Assembly (NCBI GenBank): GCA_019828595.1
Contig: JAHQRK010000002.1
Coordinates: forward strand, 310,001 to 374,000
DNA length: 64,000 nt
Source of the DNA: Aphanomyces cochlioides
Taxonomy: Eukaryota > Oomycota > Saprolegniomycetes > Saprolegniales > Verrucalvaceae
Direction: 5' to 3'
Made by a program: the position numbers and the translations under genes. The notes below the pieces were generated by a model, which was not told where the DNA came from, ran no database searches, and worked only from the letters and a program-made list of their open reading frames with translations. Positions 33,211 through 43,959 of this stretch are shown in pieces. Each line of letters starts with the position of its first letter. Within the stretch, counting starts at the first letter, position 1.

Positions 33211-34359
33211 GATACAGCAAGATTGCAAATGATCATGAGATTGCCAGAGGATCATATGACTGACGGTGCTGCGATAGCAACAGACACTATAAGGACATTC
33301 GACAGATCGAATCCAATCAGTTGAACCACTTGTTTGCCCTCTCTAGATGTGCGAATTGGAGTAACATTCACAGAGTTGCCTGTCCAGTGCATTTCAGCTG
33401 TGTGTAGCCGTCATGTCATACAACAGCTGCCAATCCACGTTAACTTTGTCCATTGCATGTGGCAAACATGCTCCAGGCATGCTTGAGAATGTAGACGACT
33501 TGATCTTTGTTGAGCTCTAAGCCATCCGTCAGTGCTCTGGTGTATACTCTGTCCGTGGCTAGGGTCATAGTCGAGGTCCCATTGCACCAGCTTCCTGTGA
33601 GGCTCTTCGCGCTGTTCTTTCATGTCCTACGTGTAATCTACGATGGACATGCATCGCGTGAAACTGATTTCCCAGTCGTGTTGCTGTTGCAATCCATGTC
33701 CATCACGAATTACGCGTAGGGCATGATGCATCTGCGCATGTGCGTAGACTGTGAAGCCACGGTAGTTACGTCAGGAATGTTCAGTGCATCCGACAGATCT
33801 GAAGCTCATAACCACTGATGAAGGAGGATATGGAGATAGACATTCAAACCTCGTACTTCATTGAAGAATCCACAAGAATTACCAGACAAAAACGAGATCT
33901 CCCTCAGCTACGAGCTCTGGTTTCATTGCATGATCCTCTTGTTTCAGCTCTACTCAACCATGTTGGCAGTACGAAGCAGCCTATGTCACATGTTGCGTAA
34001 TGGCTGATGACTGAATTCTATTGTGCTACGAATGACTCTGCTGCTGGTCAATCCAACTCAGCAACCGCGAAATACTGCATCGAGGAGTCAATTTGCTCAC
34101 TGCAGTGTTCGGCAGAAATACTTGAGCTGGAGCAATCAATTTATGTTGTCGACTCTGCTTTTACAGTGACATACTTGGAAATGAAACCGTGTCTCCATTA
34201 GCTACAATAGAAGACGAGTTGCTTGGATTTGACCAAACGAGTGGGATGAAACAAGATCGCACACCCAAGGTCCTTGCTCACCGACTGCTGTTGTCATACG
34301 TGTACTACGCAGTACTTCTGAATGGACATGGATGACGTGAAACTTCTGCGTGCTGTGTA
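33211..34359. other. spacer between copy 11 and the nested transposon block
   Basis: No supported gene. The final 8 bp (GCTGTGTA, 34352-34359) are the left target duplication of the hAT-like element. Confidence 0.4.
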
Positions 34360-35297
34360 CAGCGTCAAAATTTCCGCAAATTTTTCCGAATTTTGCGGAT
34401 ATTTTTTAAAAATATGCGGAATTCTGAAAGCACTGGTCAGCAGGCTTTTCCGCAAAACGCGGAAGTTGAGGAGGGCCATTCCGCAAAATGTCGCTTCGAG
34501 ATCAATGGAAAGTAAGGTAGATCGATCTTGGTTAGTGTGCGATGCACAGAGGAAGCTGGTCTTTTGAACATTTTATTTTTTGCAGCCTCTTCTAACCAAG
34601 GAGGCTTGGTATAATAAATACCACATGCACAACGTCCCAGACTGTATGGACGGCTTCTTGTTAATTGGATTCATTGTTTTCATCCCAAGTCAGTACTTGG
34701 AAACATCGTTATTATCTCGCTTCGACATTACGTAGTGTCGTGTCAATAAAACTATTCCTCATATTATTAGAGAGTATTCGCAACTTCGATTGTAGATGTG
34801 ATTATATTATAGCCCATAATCAAGACTATAGTATAATCAACACTCAGAAATTCTTTTCGCAGTTCATTTTAACTATAGATTTTGACTATATGCTAGTGTA
34901 ATGAGTAACAGAGGTTCTGAGTGTAGTCGTGATTGCTTGAACAACTGAATATCATGCTTGCGCTCGACAATGCTATTTCTGCTCGAACTATTTGGTTAAT
35001 GATACCTCATGAACGATTTCAATTTGAACCCTTGAATGATGTGATTTGCGTGGCCTTGTTTCGATTTATGAAAGCAGGAACAAAGCGGTTGGTAGTTTCC
35101 ATGCAGATTATTCTCTCAAATTCTATTCATTATCTGCGACTTCGTCGATATTATATGACACAGTATATAAATCGACAAAGGAAATATTTCATGATTATAG
35201 AGGGCGATATATAATCATTTTTCATCAAAATTTGACTATAGATTTATGAATTATCAGTAGGAGATGCGGGAAACAACACAGTTAACAATAAATAGTA

Positions 35298-37199
35298 CTA
35301 CTCCGTTCCGAAAAGATTGCGGCATGCTGATATTTGGACAAAATTATATTGAAATTTGTATACTGAGGTGCTTCGTTGAACGACTTGGTGTTTGTATAGT
35401 TACTCTGATATTCTATATCGGACACAAATGTATATCGCAAATGAACCCTATTTCATTATATATACTGTTATAAGAAAAATCATATTTGAATTGAATCTTC
35501 AAGTCGTCTTTCTTGGTCGATTCGTGCAGCCATGGCAGCCAAAGCGTTCTCATAACAATCATCGTTGCAGACAAGATTGAATGATGTAAAGTCTTGGATA
35601 GTTTTATCTTTCTTCATGTGTGGAAGCTTGTAAGAGTTGCTTCCACCCATTGAAATTGATTGTTCCATAACCTTTTGAAGCATCAAAAACGTCTTCGACA
35701 GTGTGTCCACTGGAAGCTCACAAAACGCAGAAAGTACAGCATCAATCATCTCATCGATTGTTCGAGTTGATTTTTGATGCTGCAAAGATTGAATAGCGTT
35801 AAAAAATCCTAAATCTAAAACATTGTAGTCTGGACTATTTGGGGGCTGGTTTTTACTTCAATTGAGAAGCCACTCGGGTCCATGTGTGATGACACGAAAT
35901 TTGACGTAACTTTTTGTGGGGACTTGTATTGTCTTGTTGAATACAAACACCTTGTTGGAGCTGTGCCTTTGGCATTTTCTTCAAAATTGCTGGAATCACA
36001 TTTTTCAGCATTTTTTCTTGGTAAACAACTCCGTCCACATTCACGGGCTTGGTTTCGAGCGTCCCCTTGGGTCGATTCTTGCTCCCACGTTTGGCCTCTT
36101 CTTGCGTCACGAAAGGCCATACTCCCAGTTTGCCGTCGAACATCTTCTTCGCCGAATAATCGTAGCGGGGTCGTGCGACGGCAACCAGGAACATGACCTT
36201 CGTGATGTGGGCTTTGGACTTGGCAGATCTCTTGGCCATGATTTCGTCGTCAAACACGTAGTAGGTGTTTTTGTTCTTAGTCAGAAAGAACCATTTCTCA
36301 TCCACATGGACCATATTGTACATACCAGAGAAGACTTGGGTACCACAGGGTCCAGAACGAAGGAAAGACATCGCAAAATCGAGACGAGCTGCATGTTGTC
36401 GTCGGTTAAGCTAGGCTTAAGCCAGTTTGACTTCAAGCTGAAGCTCTTTTCGCCTTGTTTGAATCGCTGTAAAGTTGTCATTGGGATGCCAGTCTTCATT
36501 GCAAGTGTGCGCATTGTTTGGCGCTCTTCATGCGCGACACTACGGATGGCAGACTCTATGTCCGCACGACTTCTCATTGATTTTCGTCCCGAATTTCCTA
36601 GATAAGTATACCTGTTAAATATTATATTTTCCGAGTCTTATAAAATGAGTCTCTTAAATTCTATACCTTTGATCCGTGCCGACACGTCGGCCGCGCCGTC
36701 GCCTTGTTGTCGCGTTTGCATGCCACGCTGCCAAATTCTTGCGATAGTGTCACGGTCACGTTGATACTGGGCCGCCAGCGCTGCAATTGAGCCTAGTGGC
36801 AGCATACCATTTGTGCTGAGCTCGAGCAAGCGCTCAAAAATTGCCTGACGCTCGCTGTCTCGCAGATTCGGACGCCGCGTCGTGGTGCCTTGGGTGTCTT
36901 CATCCCGCGAGAGCACACACGGGGAGTTGTTCTTGCCTTGTGCTGACATCAGTATCGTTGGTGTGGGGTGAAAAGTGAAAATGAGGTCTCACCGGAGGGT
37001 TTTGTGCTTGCCTGTGACAATTGAGCCACTCTCGGGTCGATTTTCTCGACAACCACCGAACGAATTTTCGCCTTAAGGTATCCAATCAACGAGCGAGAAA
37101 CGTTCTATTCATTAATCCAATCAGATTCTACTAAAGTGAAATTTGGGGATATCCCGCCAATTAGACCACACATGCCGCAATCATTTCGGAACAGAGTAG
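35298..37199 (-). mobile_element. mariner element, complete termini
   Basis: A 1902-bp element between TA dinucleotides (35296-35297 and 37200-37201). The TIRs begin CTACTCCGTTCCGAAAAGAT on the left and CTACTCTGTTCCGAAATGAT on the right, and stay alike to GCGGCATG. It contains one transposase gene on the minus strand. It sits inside the Harbinger-like and hAT-like intervals, so it is probably the youngest layer. Confidence 0.88.
35480..36949 (-). pseudogene. mariner transposase, two frameshifts, one intron
   Basis: Exon 1 (36949-36667) is an N-terminal helix-turn-helix-like segment (LAAQYQRDRDTIARIWQR). A 69-bp intron with GT at 36666 and AG at 36598 restores the frame to GNSGRKSMRSRADIESAIRS, the second DNA-binding region. 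The catalytic domain shows HVDEKWFFL (first Asp), CIQQDNTSPH (second Asp) and NSPDYNVLDLGFFNAIQSLQ (third Asp). The second and third are about 33-34 codons apart, as in the DD34D class. Frameshifts near 35895 and 35857 fall between those two. The C-terminal part to 35480 is open. The enzyme would cut and paste at TA, but this copy cannot produce it. Confidence 0.8.
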
Positions 37200-37313
37200 T
37201 ATAAATATGTATTGATCATGAATTATCAAGATATCAAGTTGAACTCGAAGTAATGACGGAAACGTTTCTGCTGCACGAAGGACCTTTGAATTCTGCAATG
37301 ATCAGGTCGTTAT

Positions 37314-37814
37314 CTACGTCGCCATTTCCAAAGTTGAATTCGATTTTTTTTGCTCGACGTCACGTGGGAGCTTAATTCGCTGAGTTATCGTCGGTATATC
37401 CCCAGTTTGATGAATGAGATCTTCAAAACAAGCAACAAATGCTTGCATTTTGGCGTAGACACGCATTTTCTGAGTGGATGACTCAATTTGTTGCTCCAAA
37501 TTTCGCTCAACGCAGGACAACTGATGAGGCCACTTGAAATTGACGACAGCAATGTCGAGTTCCGATGGTGTGACCTCGATGGAGCATGATTTCACGCCCC
37601 ACATTAGACAAAGTGCAAGGCCCACAAATTTCTCACGGATGACGCAGTCGAAATATTCGCACACAATAGAGCTTGGATTTTCTACGATTGTACCGTCCTG
37701 TGGTTTTGCGATCGACTCACACGAACGCTTGCCACGTAGAAAAGATATCTCGTCCTTGGGCTCTCCAGTAGGAATGGACTTCGTCGGTTGTCTACCTCGC
37801 TTAGCTGTATTCAT
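37314..37814 (-). CDS. unknown 166-residue protein, possible Harbinger accessory
   Basis: The frame starts at the ATG at 37814 (MNTAKRGRQPTKS; the frame extends to 37862 only by a TTG). It has a short basic AT-hook-like start, a central part with several cysteines and a C-terminal helical stretch (VERNLEQQIESSTQKMRVYAKM). I recognise no domain. It is divergent from the Harbinger-like transposase 740 bp away. PIF/Harbinger elements usually carry a second DNA-binding protein gene, so an accessory role is plausible inference. Confidence 0.4.
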   Translation of the reverse strand: MNTAKRGRQPTKSIPTGEPKDEISFLRGKRSCESIAKPQDGTIVENPSSIVCEYFDCVIREKFVGLALCLMWGVKSCSIEVTPSELDIAVVNFKWPHQLSCVERNLEQQIESSTQKMRVYAKMQAFVACFEDLIHQTGDIPTITQRIKLPRDVEQKKSNSTLEMAT

Positions 37815-38549
37815 TAGATCTATATAAGAAGAAGGGTTAACACCGGACGGTACAATACACAAGGGACAGTACTGTTTGCAAGCTTTGTAGTTCGTAGGTG
37901 AAAGTTGAACACTGAGTCGGTAAAAGGACTGAAGATAGCACGAGAGAGGGATCTGACGTATGATGGTGTTGAGTCTATCCTGAGATAAGCCCTTCGGTGA
38001 CGAGTCTTTCCAGCTCTTTCTGTACCGCCTTCAATAAGGCTATCTTTATTGTTAAACAAAATAAAACTTTGAAATTATCGCCGTGGTACAAACTTCTTTT
38101 AGCTCCAAGTTTAAGCCCCCTCAAAATCCAGGATTTTCGCTTTGAAGAAGTTCAGTTGAAATACTTCCTGCGTCTTGTTGGTGATACAAAGGCGAACTAG
38201 GCAGGACAGACTCTATGGAAACAAAATATGAAGCCACCACTCGAATAGCATCCTAAGCTTTCTCGAGGTTAAAGTCGACATTACATTTTACATTACATTT
38301 GATGTTGATAAAGTAATCGAAAAATCGACAAAAGAAAGTGCAAAAATAGAAATAAAACAAAAATAGCTTTATCCGGATACAAGAAAGGTGTAGACTCAGG
38401 GGATAAGTACAATCAAGTTCTTTTACGCCAAAGATTGCAATTTTTACAACAAATGTTGCCAACAAATTGGCCAATTTGCAAAAAAAAAATTTTTCGGAAA
38501 AAATATATTTAAAATTTCATTTTTGTTGCCAGTTCATTCCTCGTTGAGC

Positions 38550-39434
38550 ATGTCAACCTCGGCTCATCAAGCTTTGCTCGGACAAATCACCTATGAAGCG
38601 TCGTTCATCCAACGTCGCGAAGTCTCATGTGTGTCAACTACCTGTTTGCGCAGATTACAAGCATTGTTTGGTGTTTCTCGACCCATAGTCGCTCGCATAT
38701 GGATGCTCGCCCATCAAGAGTCGGAAAGTACAGAAGTCAAACATTTGCTATGGGCGTTGATGTTCATGAAGCAATACTCATCTGAAGCAGACCATGCGTC
38801 CATTGCAGGTGTTGATGAAAAGACCTTTCGGAAATGGTGCTGGTTTTGGATCGAGAAGATGTCATGTCTAGAATCGGTACACCGTTGAATTACCCTAGTG
38901 TCACAACTTTAGTAGATTGACTGGGACAGTCGTTTTGATGGTTCAAACAATGGCGCTACAATGTTCGTTTCCCTTGATGGCACTGATTTTCGTATCAACG
39001 AGCCATCGGAATTTGACCCAACTTGCTACTCGCACAAGTTTCATGGCCCCGGGTTGAGATATGAGATTGGTCTTTGTATACAGACTGGTCGAATCGTATG
39101 GGCGCACGGAGGTGTTCCTTGTGGCACATGGCCAGATTTATCACTTGCTCGCAGCGCTGACTGCCATGCAGTAAATGATGGAGAGCTGACCTTAGCTGAT
39201 CGAGGCTATGCTGATCCACGCTATTTTTATACACCCACTTACTACCCAGAAACGGGTAGTCAACAGAAGCAAGTCATGGTCAGACATGAAACAGTGAACG
39301 CCCGCTTGAAGCAATTCGGCGTTCTAAAGCAAGTATTTAGGCACCATGTGGAGAAGCATTCACTTTGCTTTTTTGCTGTTGTGAACGTCGTTGAGCTTGT
39401 CATTGAAAATAGCAGCCCACTTTTTGCAATCTAG
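38550..39434 (+). CDS. PIF/Harbinger-like DDE transposase
   Basis: Two exons, 38550-38876 and 38916-39434, give about 281 residues. The 39-bp intron begins GTACACC and ends TTTAGTAG. It is a multiple of three, contains in-frame stops, and its removal joins ESIDWDSRFDGSNNG smoothly. The catalytic motifs are SLDGTDFRI, LTLADRGYADPRYF and RHETVNARLKQFGVL, the D, D, E set of the DDE_Tnp_4 (IS5/Harbinger) group. The ATG at 38550 was chosen because the frame extends to 38523 only through a TTG. After the intron is removed, no frame break is seen, so this may be an active gene. Confidence 0.75.
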
Positions 39435-39562
39435 TTTATCGTTCATTTTAACTAATTTAAAAATTTAATTTTAATTTGATTTCCCGCATCTCCCAGAGGC
39501 ACTCTCGAAAATCGATATTCTATAATCAAATCTATAATATAATCGAGTTTGCGAAAACTCCG

Positions 39563-39602
39563 TATTATAAAACTATTCCTCATATTATGAGGAATAGTTT
39601 TT
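39563..39602. repeat. hairpin, 15-bp arms
   Basis: AAAACTATTCCTCAT, loop ATT, then its exact reverse complement. The arm sequence also occurs at the left end of the Harbinger-like interval (34748). Confidence 0.8.
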
Positions 39603-40065
39603 TTGACAAAGGTTTTATTGGCTGAAAATATTCTTAAATTCATTTTGATTGGCTAATCGTTCAGCACATCGAGATGTGCAGAAGTCGGAATATGCTCACG
39701 GCGGGCCAACATTTTGAGACTTTGGCATTTCCAAAACAACAAGAGCATGGCTTAAAAGCAAGAGATGGACCCTAGACAGTTTTGGGCAGTACCATTCTTA
39801 CATTTTTTGTCCTTTGCGGAAATGCGGAAGCACATATAAAACTCTTTCAGCAGCGATAGATATTGATTTGAGGCAGCACAACCTTTCAGATACGTTATGC
39901 GCTTGATTTACTAAACTACTTCGCAGGTTGCTTCAACGAATTTCGCTTGCTTAGTTCGTTGAAGCAACCTAGATATACTTTGCGGTCGAGTTTGCGTTCA
40001 TTTGCGGAAGTCTGACACCCTCATTCCGCAACTTCCGCTGCGGAAATTGTAACGCTGGCTGTGTA

Positions 40066-41297
40066 ATGCCTTAGCACCAGGATAATTCCACGTCGTCCAT
40101 GTCCATGTCGAAATCCGTGTTGGACAAGACTCACATCGAAGCAGATCAGCTCAGATAGGACACATTGTGTGACCTGTGCATTCATCCAAGTATCGCCCAG
40201 TATACCACAGCGCCATTCATATAAGCATGCTAACAACAGCAGCAGCCTATCGACAGTGGAATGCATCCAGATAAGCGCCTATGGTATACTTGTCATGGTA
40301 GCAGGAGTAGATTCCATTCTGAGGAGATTCTTCCGTGAGTTGTGTCTTCACCGACGAAAGAATGCGTTCAAGTCTCAAAGTGCGGCGTTCTGAAACGACT
40401 CACCCTTGTCGAATCCGATGGCCCACGCCCTCACACATAAACTCCATGCAACGTAGTCAGGTGGTTAGCATTTGACATGGCTGCGTCGTTTGTGTCGACA
40501 CCTCGCAGCTTCGTCATGTATGCACGTTGGACAGAATGCCCCTTCTACTTTGGATAATGGACATTGAGGAGCTCCCACTGCTCGGTCGAATCGCAGCAGT
40601 TATCCAAGTTGGTCGAGCAGCTTTTAGAGAGCGCCAGCAGTCTTCGACACTGAGTCCACATTCTTTGAGGCCAAGAATTTCACTTGGCTCTCTTCAACTG
40701 TGACGAAGAAACTCGCTTGATATAATTCAAACCACTGCCGGTGAACTTGTGCGTACAAAAAATTGCCCGCGAGATTCTGACATTGAGCGAAATTGCACCG
40801 CAGAACGCAGCAGATCACTCCCGACTCGATTGATTCCGAGCTACACAAGGTAGCACAAGATAAAGGTGCCCCTTGGTCATGTCCATGATGCATTACATGT
40901 TGGACATGGATGCCGTGAAAGCTTGTAATGGTGTAAACATCGTTTCACATCATCAATCTTCTTCACGAATTACGCGGTGGCAACGATCCATCTCGACAGA
41001 CAATACAGCTAAAAGGAACGCTGGTATTGCATCGATGTTTAGACTAAGGAGACACCAGTAGTTTTTTTCGACTGCGAAGTGCTCTGGAATCGGCGACCAG
41101 AGTACATCGAGCCAAATTGATCAATCTCTTGTGGTGAAAGGATGCTCCCGTCTTTCAAACGCATGGGTTCGGCATGCATAACCATACTAAAGCTGTAGCT
41201 AGACAGTGAGAGGTTCAGTTGCTTGGATTCAACCTAAAGAATGTCTGTTGCAATCGCAGCTTGGCAATCTCATGATCATTTGCAATCTTGCTGTATC
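40066..41297. other. spacer with fragments repeated near zinc genes
   Basis: It contains one copy (40525-40564) of a 40-bp segment found again at 42080-42119 and, reversed, at 46504-46543. About 41200-41297 matches, inverted, the upstream flank of copy 11. No gene is recognised. Confidence 0.45.
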
Positions 41298-41834
41298 ATG
41301 GAGCGACCAACGTGTTTCTTCGACGGATGCGAGGAGCCCGTTGGAGTTGACTCATGGCGCTGTGTCTTTCATCGAGGACGCAATCAATGCACGATTCCCA
41401 ATTGCCGACGTCAAGCATATGCCAAGAAACTCTGTGCCCGCCATGGTGGTCGAAGCAAATGCTCCGTGGAAGGTTGTCTGTTTCGTGTGCGATCTGGTGG
41501 TGTTTGTGCCACCCACGGGGTGAAGCGAAAACCTCGAGTATGCCGCGTGCCAGGCTGTGGCAATTCGGGTCAATCGCATGGCCATTGTATCAAGCATGGA
41601 GGCGTTCAGCGGTGTAAAGTTGTCGGGTGCACGACGTTTGCACGAACACGAGGGGTGTGTTTTCGCCACAATCGGCTATTCAAGACCAAGACAGCGGACC
41701 AATATATGGAGGCTTTGGCTGACGACCCTATCGACATCCCATTGACGGAAGTCGAACCCCTCGATATGAAAGTAGAAGCCGGCATTGATACTCTCGACTT
41801 TGGCGTTCTCCAGTCTCTGATCGACACGATGTAG
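41298..41834 (+). CDS. five-module RHGG zinc protein (copy 12), intact
   Basis: A 178-residue protein from the ATG at 41298 (MERPTCFFDGC). An in-frame ATG at 41241 exists, but the paralogues start here. All five modules are complete: CFFDGC..CVFH, CTIPNC..CARH, CSVEGC..CATH, CRVPGC..CIKH and CKVVGC..CFRH. The tail has an acidic stretch and ends LDFGVLQSLIDTM. A loose Inr-like sequence (TCATTTGCAATCTT, one base shorter between blocks than the consensus) lies near 41277-41290. The sister copy 11 is inverted and broken. Confidence 0.85.
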   Translation: MERPTCFFDGCEEPVGVDSWRCVFHRGRNQCTIPNCRRQAYAKKLCARHGGRSKCSVEGCLFRVRSGGVCATHGVKRKPRVCRVPGCGNSGQSHGHCIKHGGVQRCKVVGCTTFARTRGVCFRHNRLFKTKTADQYMEALADDPIDIPLTEVEPLDMKVEAGIDTLDFGVLQSLIDTM

Positions 41835-42495
41835 TGTTCTGTATTTTCGATGAAGACGTTGTCAAGTTGTGATTCGAACTCAGAGGGAACTACCTGTCTT
41901 TCTTGCTTCTTTGGCATACCGATCAGCCTTAGAACCAAACTAGGATTAGTAGTAGTTGCTTGGTCGCCAAGTGCATCACGTGGTTCAATGTCTCCGTGTT
42001 GGTTGATTTGTCCCGTTCATACGGTCACACCCAAGCAGATGTCCATGATTCGGTCAGTATGCAGCTTGGACTGGCATCGCGTTGGACAGTGTGTCTCTTC
42101 TATTGTGGATAATGGACACAGAGTAGACTCAGCAACAGCGTCGCTATCAAGTCGCTGGACATTCTTCTTGTCATCACACTCCCTTTATTTCCATGGTCAA
42201 TTGTTGACAGAGGTCCTGACAAAGCAATCGACCGAGCAACTCGTGGGTTTAACCAACCATGTTAACTCGAACTTACTTTATGAACCCACAGGTTTACCCC
42301 CCCCTCCCTCGACAGCCAATGAATACTCGCGTCACATTGTCACATGACTTGATTCGTCTATAGTTTGGATGCGTTCGCATTACTGACGAAATCACCGCCC
42401 ATCCATTCGTTTCAGCGTCAAGGTTCTGCGTATGTGTACCCAGCTTTGCTGCTTGCAAGTTTCACGTTGACTGGCATTCTCTCTGGCGTTGTCCA
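41835..42495. other. spacer, conserved 40-bp segment
   Basis: An open frame of 165 codons (41850-42347, plus) has no recognisable feature. The 40-bp repeat copy is at 42080-42119. Confidence 0.4.
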
Positions 42496-42509
42496 TCATT
42501 TTTCAATTT
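42496..42509 (+). promoter_or_regulatory. oomycete Inr/FPR core promoter of the tetraspanin gene
   Basis: TCATTTTTCAATTT is an exact match to the TCATTYYNCAWTTT core of the oomycete initiator plus flanking promoter region. It ends 13 bp before the ATG at 42523. Confidence 0.75.
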
Positions 42510-42522
42510 GGTTCGTCTTAGC

Positions 42523-43470
42523 ATGTCAATTCCGGCGACGTGGTCCAAGGTGATTCTTGTCGTGCTGAACTTGGCCTTCCTTGCCGCTGGTTCTCTCTTG
42601 ATCTACTCTGGTTCTGCGGTTGGCAGCGGTCATTGGACAGAAGTCTACTCGGATGCGACGTATGCATCGCTCAACACGTTTGGTCATATCTTGATTGGCT
42701 TTGGCTCGACGATTTGTTGGATTGCCCTCTTTGGCTTGTTTGGCGTCTTCTGCCGAAGCAAGTGCCTCCTCCTCGTCTACGGCTTCTTCGTCTTCGTGGG
42801 CATGGCCATCTTCATTGTTGCCGCTGTGCTCGCGTTTGGTTCGGCATCGACGGCCAAGAACTGGGCAGCCAAGTCATATCCTGCAGATCTGAAAGAAGTC
42901 GACGTCGCCAAGGGATTCAACCAAGTGTACTGCTACGCCGAGGCGGGTCGCTTGTGCACCACCGCCTCTGGTAGTGATGTCATTGCATTCTTTCTCTCTG
43001 GCACTGCCGCCTCTACATTTATCACTGCGGCCACTGCAGCCGGAGTCGACTTGACGTCCAACACTGGCGTTGTTGGCTTTTGCAAGAGTGTCGACGACAA
43101 GCTTGGAAGCCTCGCGTCCTCGTTGCCATCCGAGTACAAGACAATGTGCTCAACGTGCGCTTCAGTGAAAGACAAGTACGGCGACTACGCTGGTTTCTTT
43201 GACTGGGCCGAGGAAAAATGCGCGCTGACGGCGACTTCGACTGCTTACTGTGGCAAATACATCGTTAGTGGCTCGCAGCCTTCTAGCTCCGACTACTTCA
43301 CGGGTGCGCCGTACAGCTCATGCCGCCCAGCCGTGTACGACTTGTGGAAGTCAACGGCAAACAAGATCGCAACGGGTTCGACCATCCTTGCTATCATTGC
43401 TCTGGTCGTCCTCATCATGTCATGCCAAGCAGCGAAAAATGAAGATGGCAATCATTATTCGAGCGCATAA
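42523..43470 (+). CDS. tetraspanin-like four-helix membrane protein
   Basis: A 315-residue protein from the ATG at 42523, directly downstream of an exact core promoter. Four hydrophobic segments lie at about residues 10-31, 55-79, 84-108 and 282-302. A short loop separates the first two, and a large, cysteine-rich loop of about 170 residues lies between the third and fourth. This is the tetraspanin arrangement. The classical CCG motif is absent, while MCSTC and other spaced cysteines could form disulfides. Such proteins organise membrane microdomains. In oomycetes their partners are mostly unknown. It is the only intact non-repeat host gene in the window and has no frame damage. Confidence 0.78.
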   Translation: MSIPATWSKVILVVLNLAFLAAGSLLIYSGSAVGSGHWTEVYSDATYASLNTFGHILIGFGSTICWIALFGLFGVFCRSKCLLLVYGFFVFVGMAIFIVAAVLAFGSASTAKNWAAKSYPADLKEVDVAKGFNQVYCYAEAGRLCTTASGSDVIAFFLSGTAASTFITAATAAGVDLTSNTGVVGFCKSVDDKLGSLASSLPSEYKTMCSTCASVKDKYGDYAGFFDWAEEKCALTATSTAYCGKYIVSGSQPSSSDYFTGAPYSSCRPAVYDLWKSTANKIATGSTILAIIALVVLIMSCQAAKNEDGNHYSSA

Positions 43471-43489
43471 ATCTAAACACAGATGCTTG

Positions 43490-43705
43490 AATCCCTCTTG
43501 GTGTCGTTATGAAAACATCCCGGCTCACCCCGAGTCTGGTGATCGCATGTGAGACAGACAACGGCCTACAGAGTATTTCTCGTCCCCCTTGGGCATGTAC
43601 ATGCCGGCTACAGCTTTGGTAACAGCGTAAAATGTGTCCCCGATCAATGGCACAACGCCAGTTCTCAACAGCCGGGACCTCTCCGCACCCCTCAGAGAGA
43701 TCCAA
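43490..43705 (-). pseudogene. degenerate zinc-protein relic
   Basis: The frame reads VENWRCAIDRGHILRCYQSC and continues with HVHAQGGREILCR, recognisable as a decayed module 1 end, module 2 and the RHGG linker. Most ligands are gone. Related relic sequence lies at 44440-44700. Confidence 0.5.
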
Positions 43706-43959
43706 AGCCGATTCATCGTGCAGGGAATAGCCAGTCGGCCAGATTGAGCATGAAAATTCAGTGACTTACTGAGTATTCCTTGTCAAACAAACAAATCCAA
43801 GCCTTGAATGCATTGGCTGGCAAAATCCCTTCAACGGGGTACTTGCAATCAACTCGTCAAATTGATGAGGCAGCCATCGTCGTTGGACTCAAAGTCGGTT
43901 CTCTTTCGGAGAATGGACGTAGCAAACTCTGGACTGTAGCCAGCTAACTTTTCACAAAG

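Larger units (their letters stand above)
34741..39608. mobile_element. possible Harbinger-like element inside the hAT-like shell
   Basis: TGTCAATAAAACTATTCCTC at 34741 returns in reverse complement, with one mismatch, at about 39608-39589. Secondary inverted matches lie further in (GGAGATGCGGGAAA near 35261 and, reversed, near 39494). The enclosed transposase (38550-39434) is of PIF/Harbinger type. I could not confirm a 3-bp duplication, so the borders are tentative. Confidence 0.45.
34360..40057. mobile_element. hAT-like element with nested transposons
   Basis: The left end reads CAGCGTCAAAATTTCCGCA and the right end, reversed, CAGCGTTACAATTTCCGCA (17 of 19 identical). The first five bases, CAGCG, fit the hAT pattern, and an 8-bp duplication GCTGTGTA flanks it (34352-34359 and 40058-40065), the hAT size. 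Several TGCGGAA/TTCCGCA motifs are clustered within about 130-240 bp of each end, like hAT transposase-binding repeats. No hAT transposase is readable inside. The 5.7 kb contain a Harbinger-like transposase, a mariner and spacer, so the shell is non-autonomous or has been gutted by insertions. Confidence 0.78.

Noticed and set aside
34741..39608. Firm borders for the Harbinger-like element
   Set aside because: The terminal similarity is real but imperfect and no 3-bp duplication could be confirmed, so it is listed only as a low-confidence feature.
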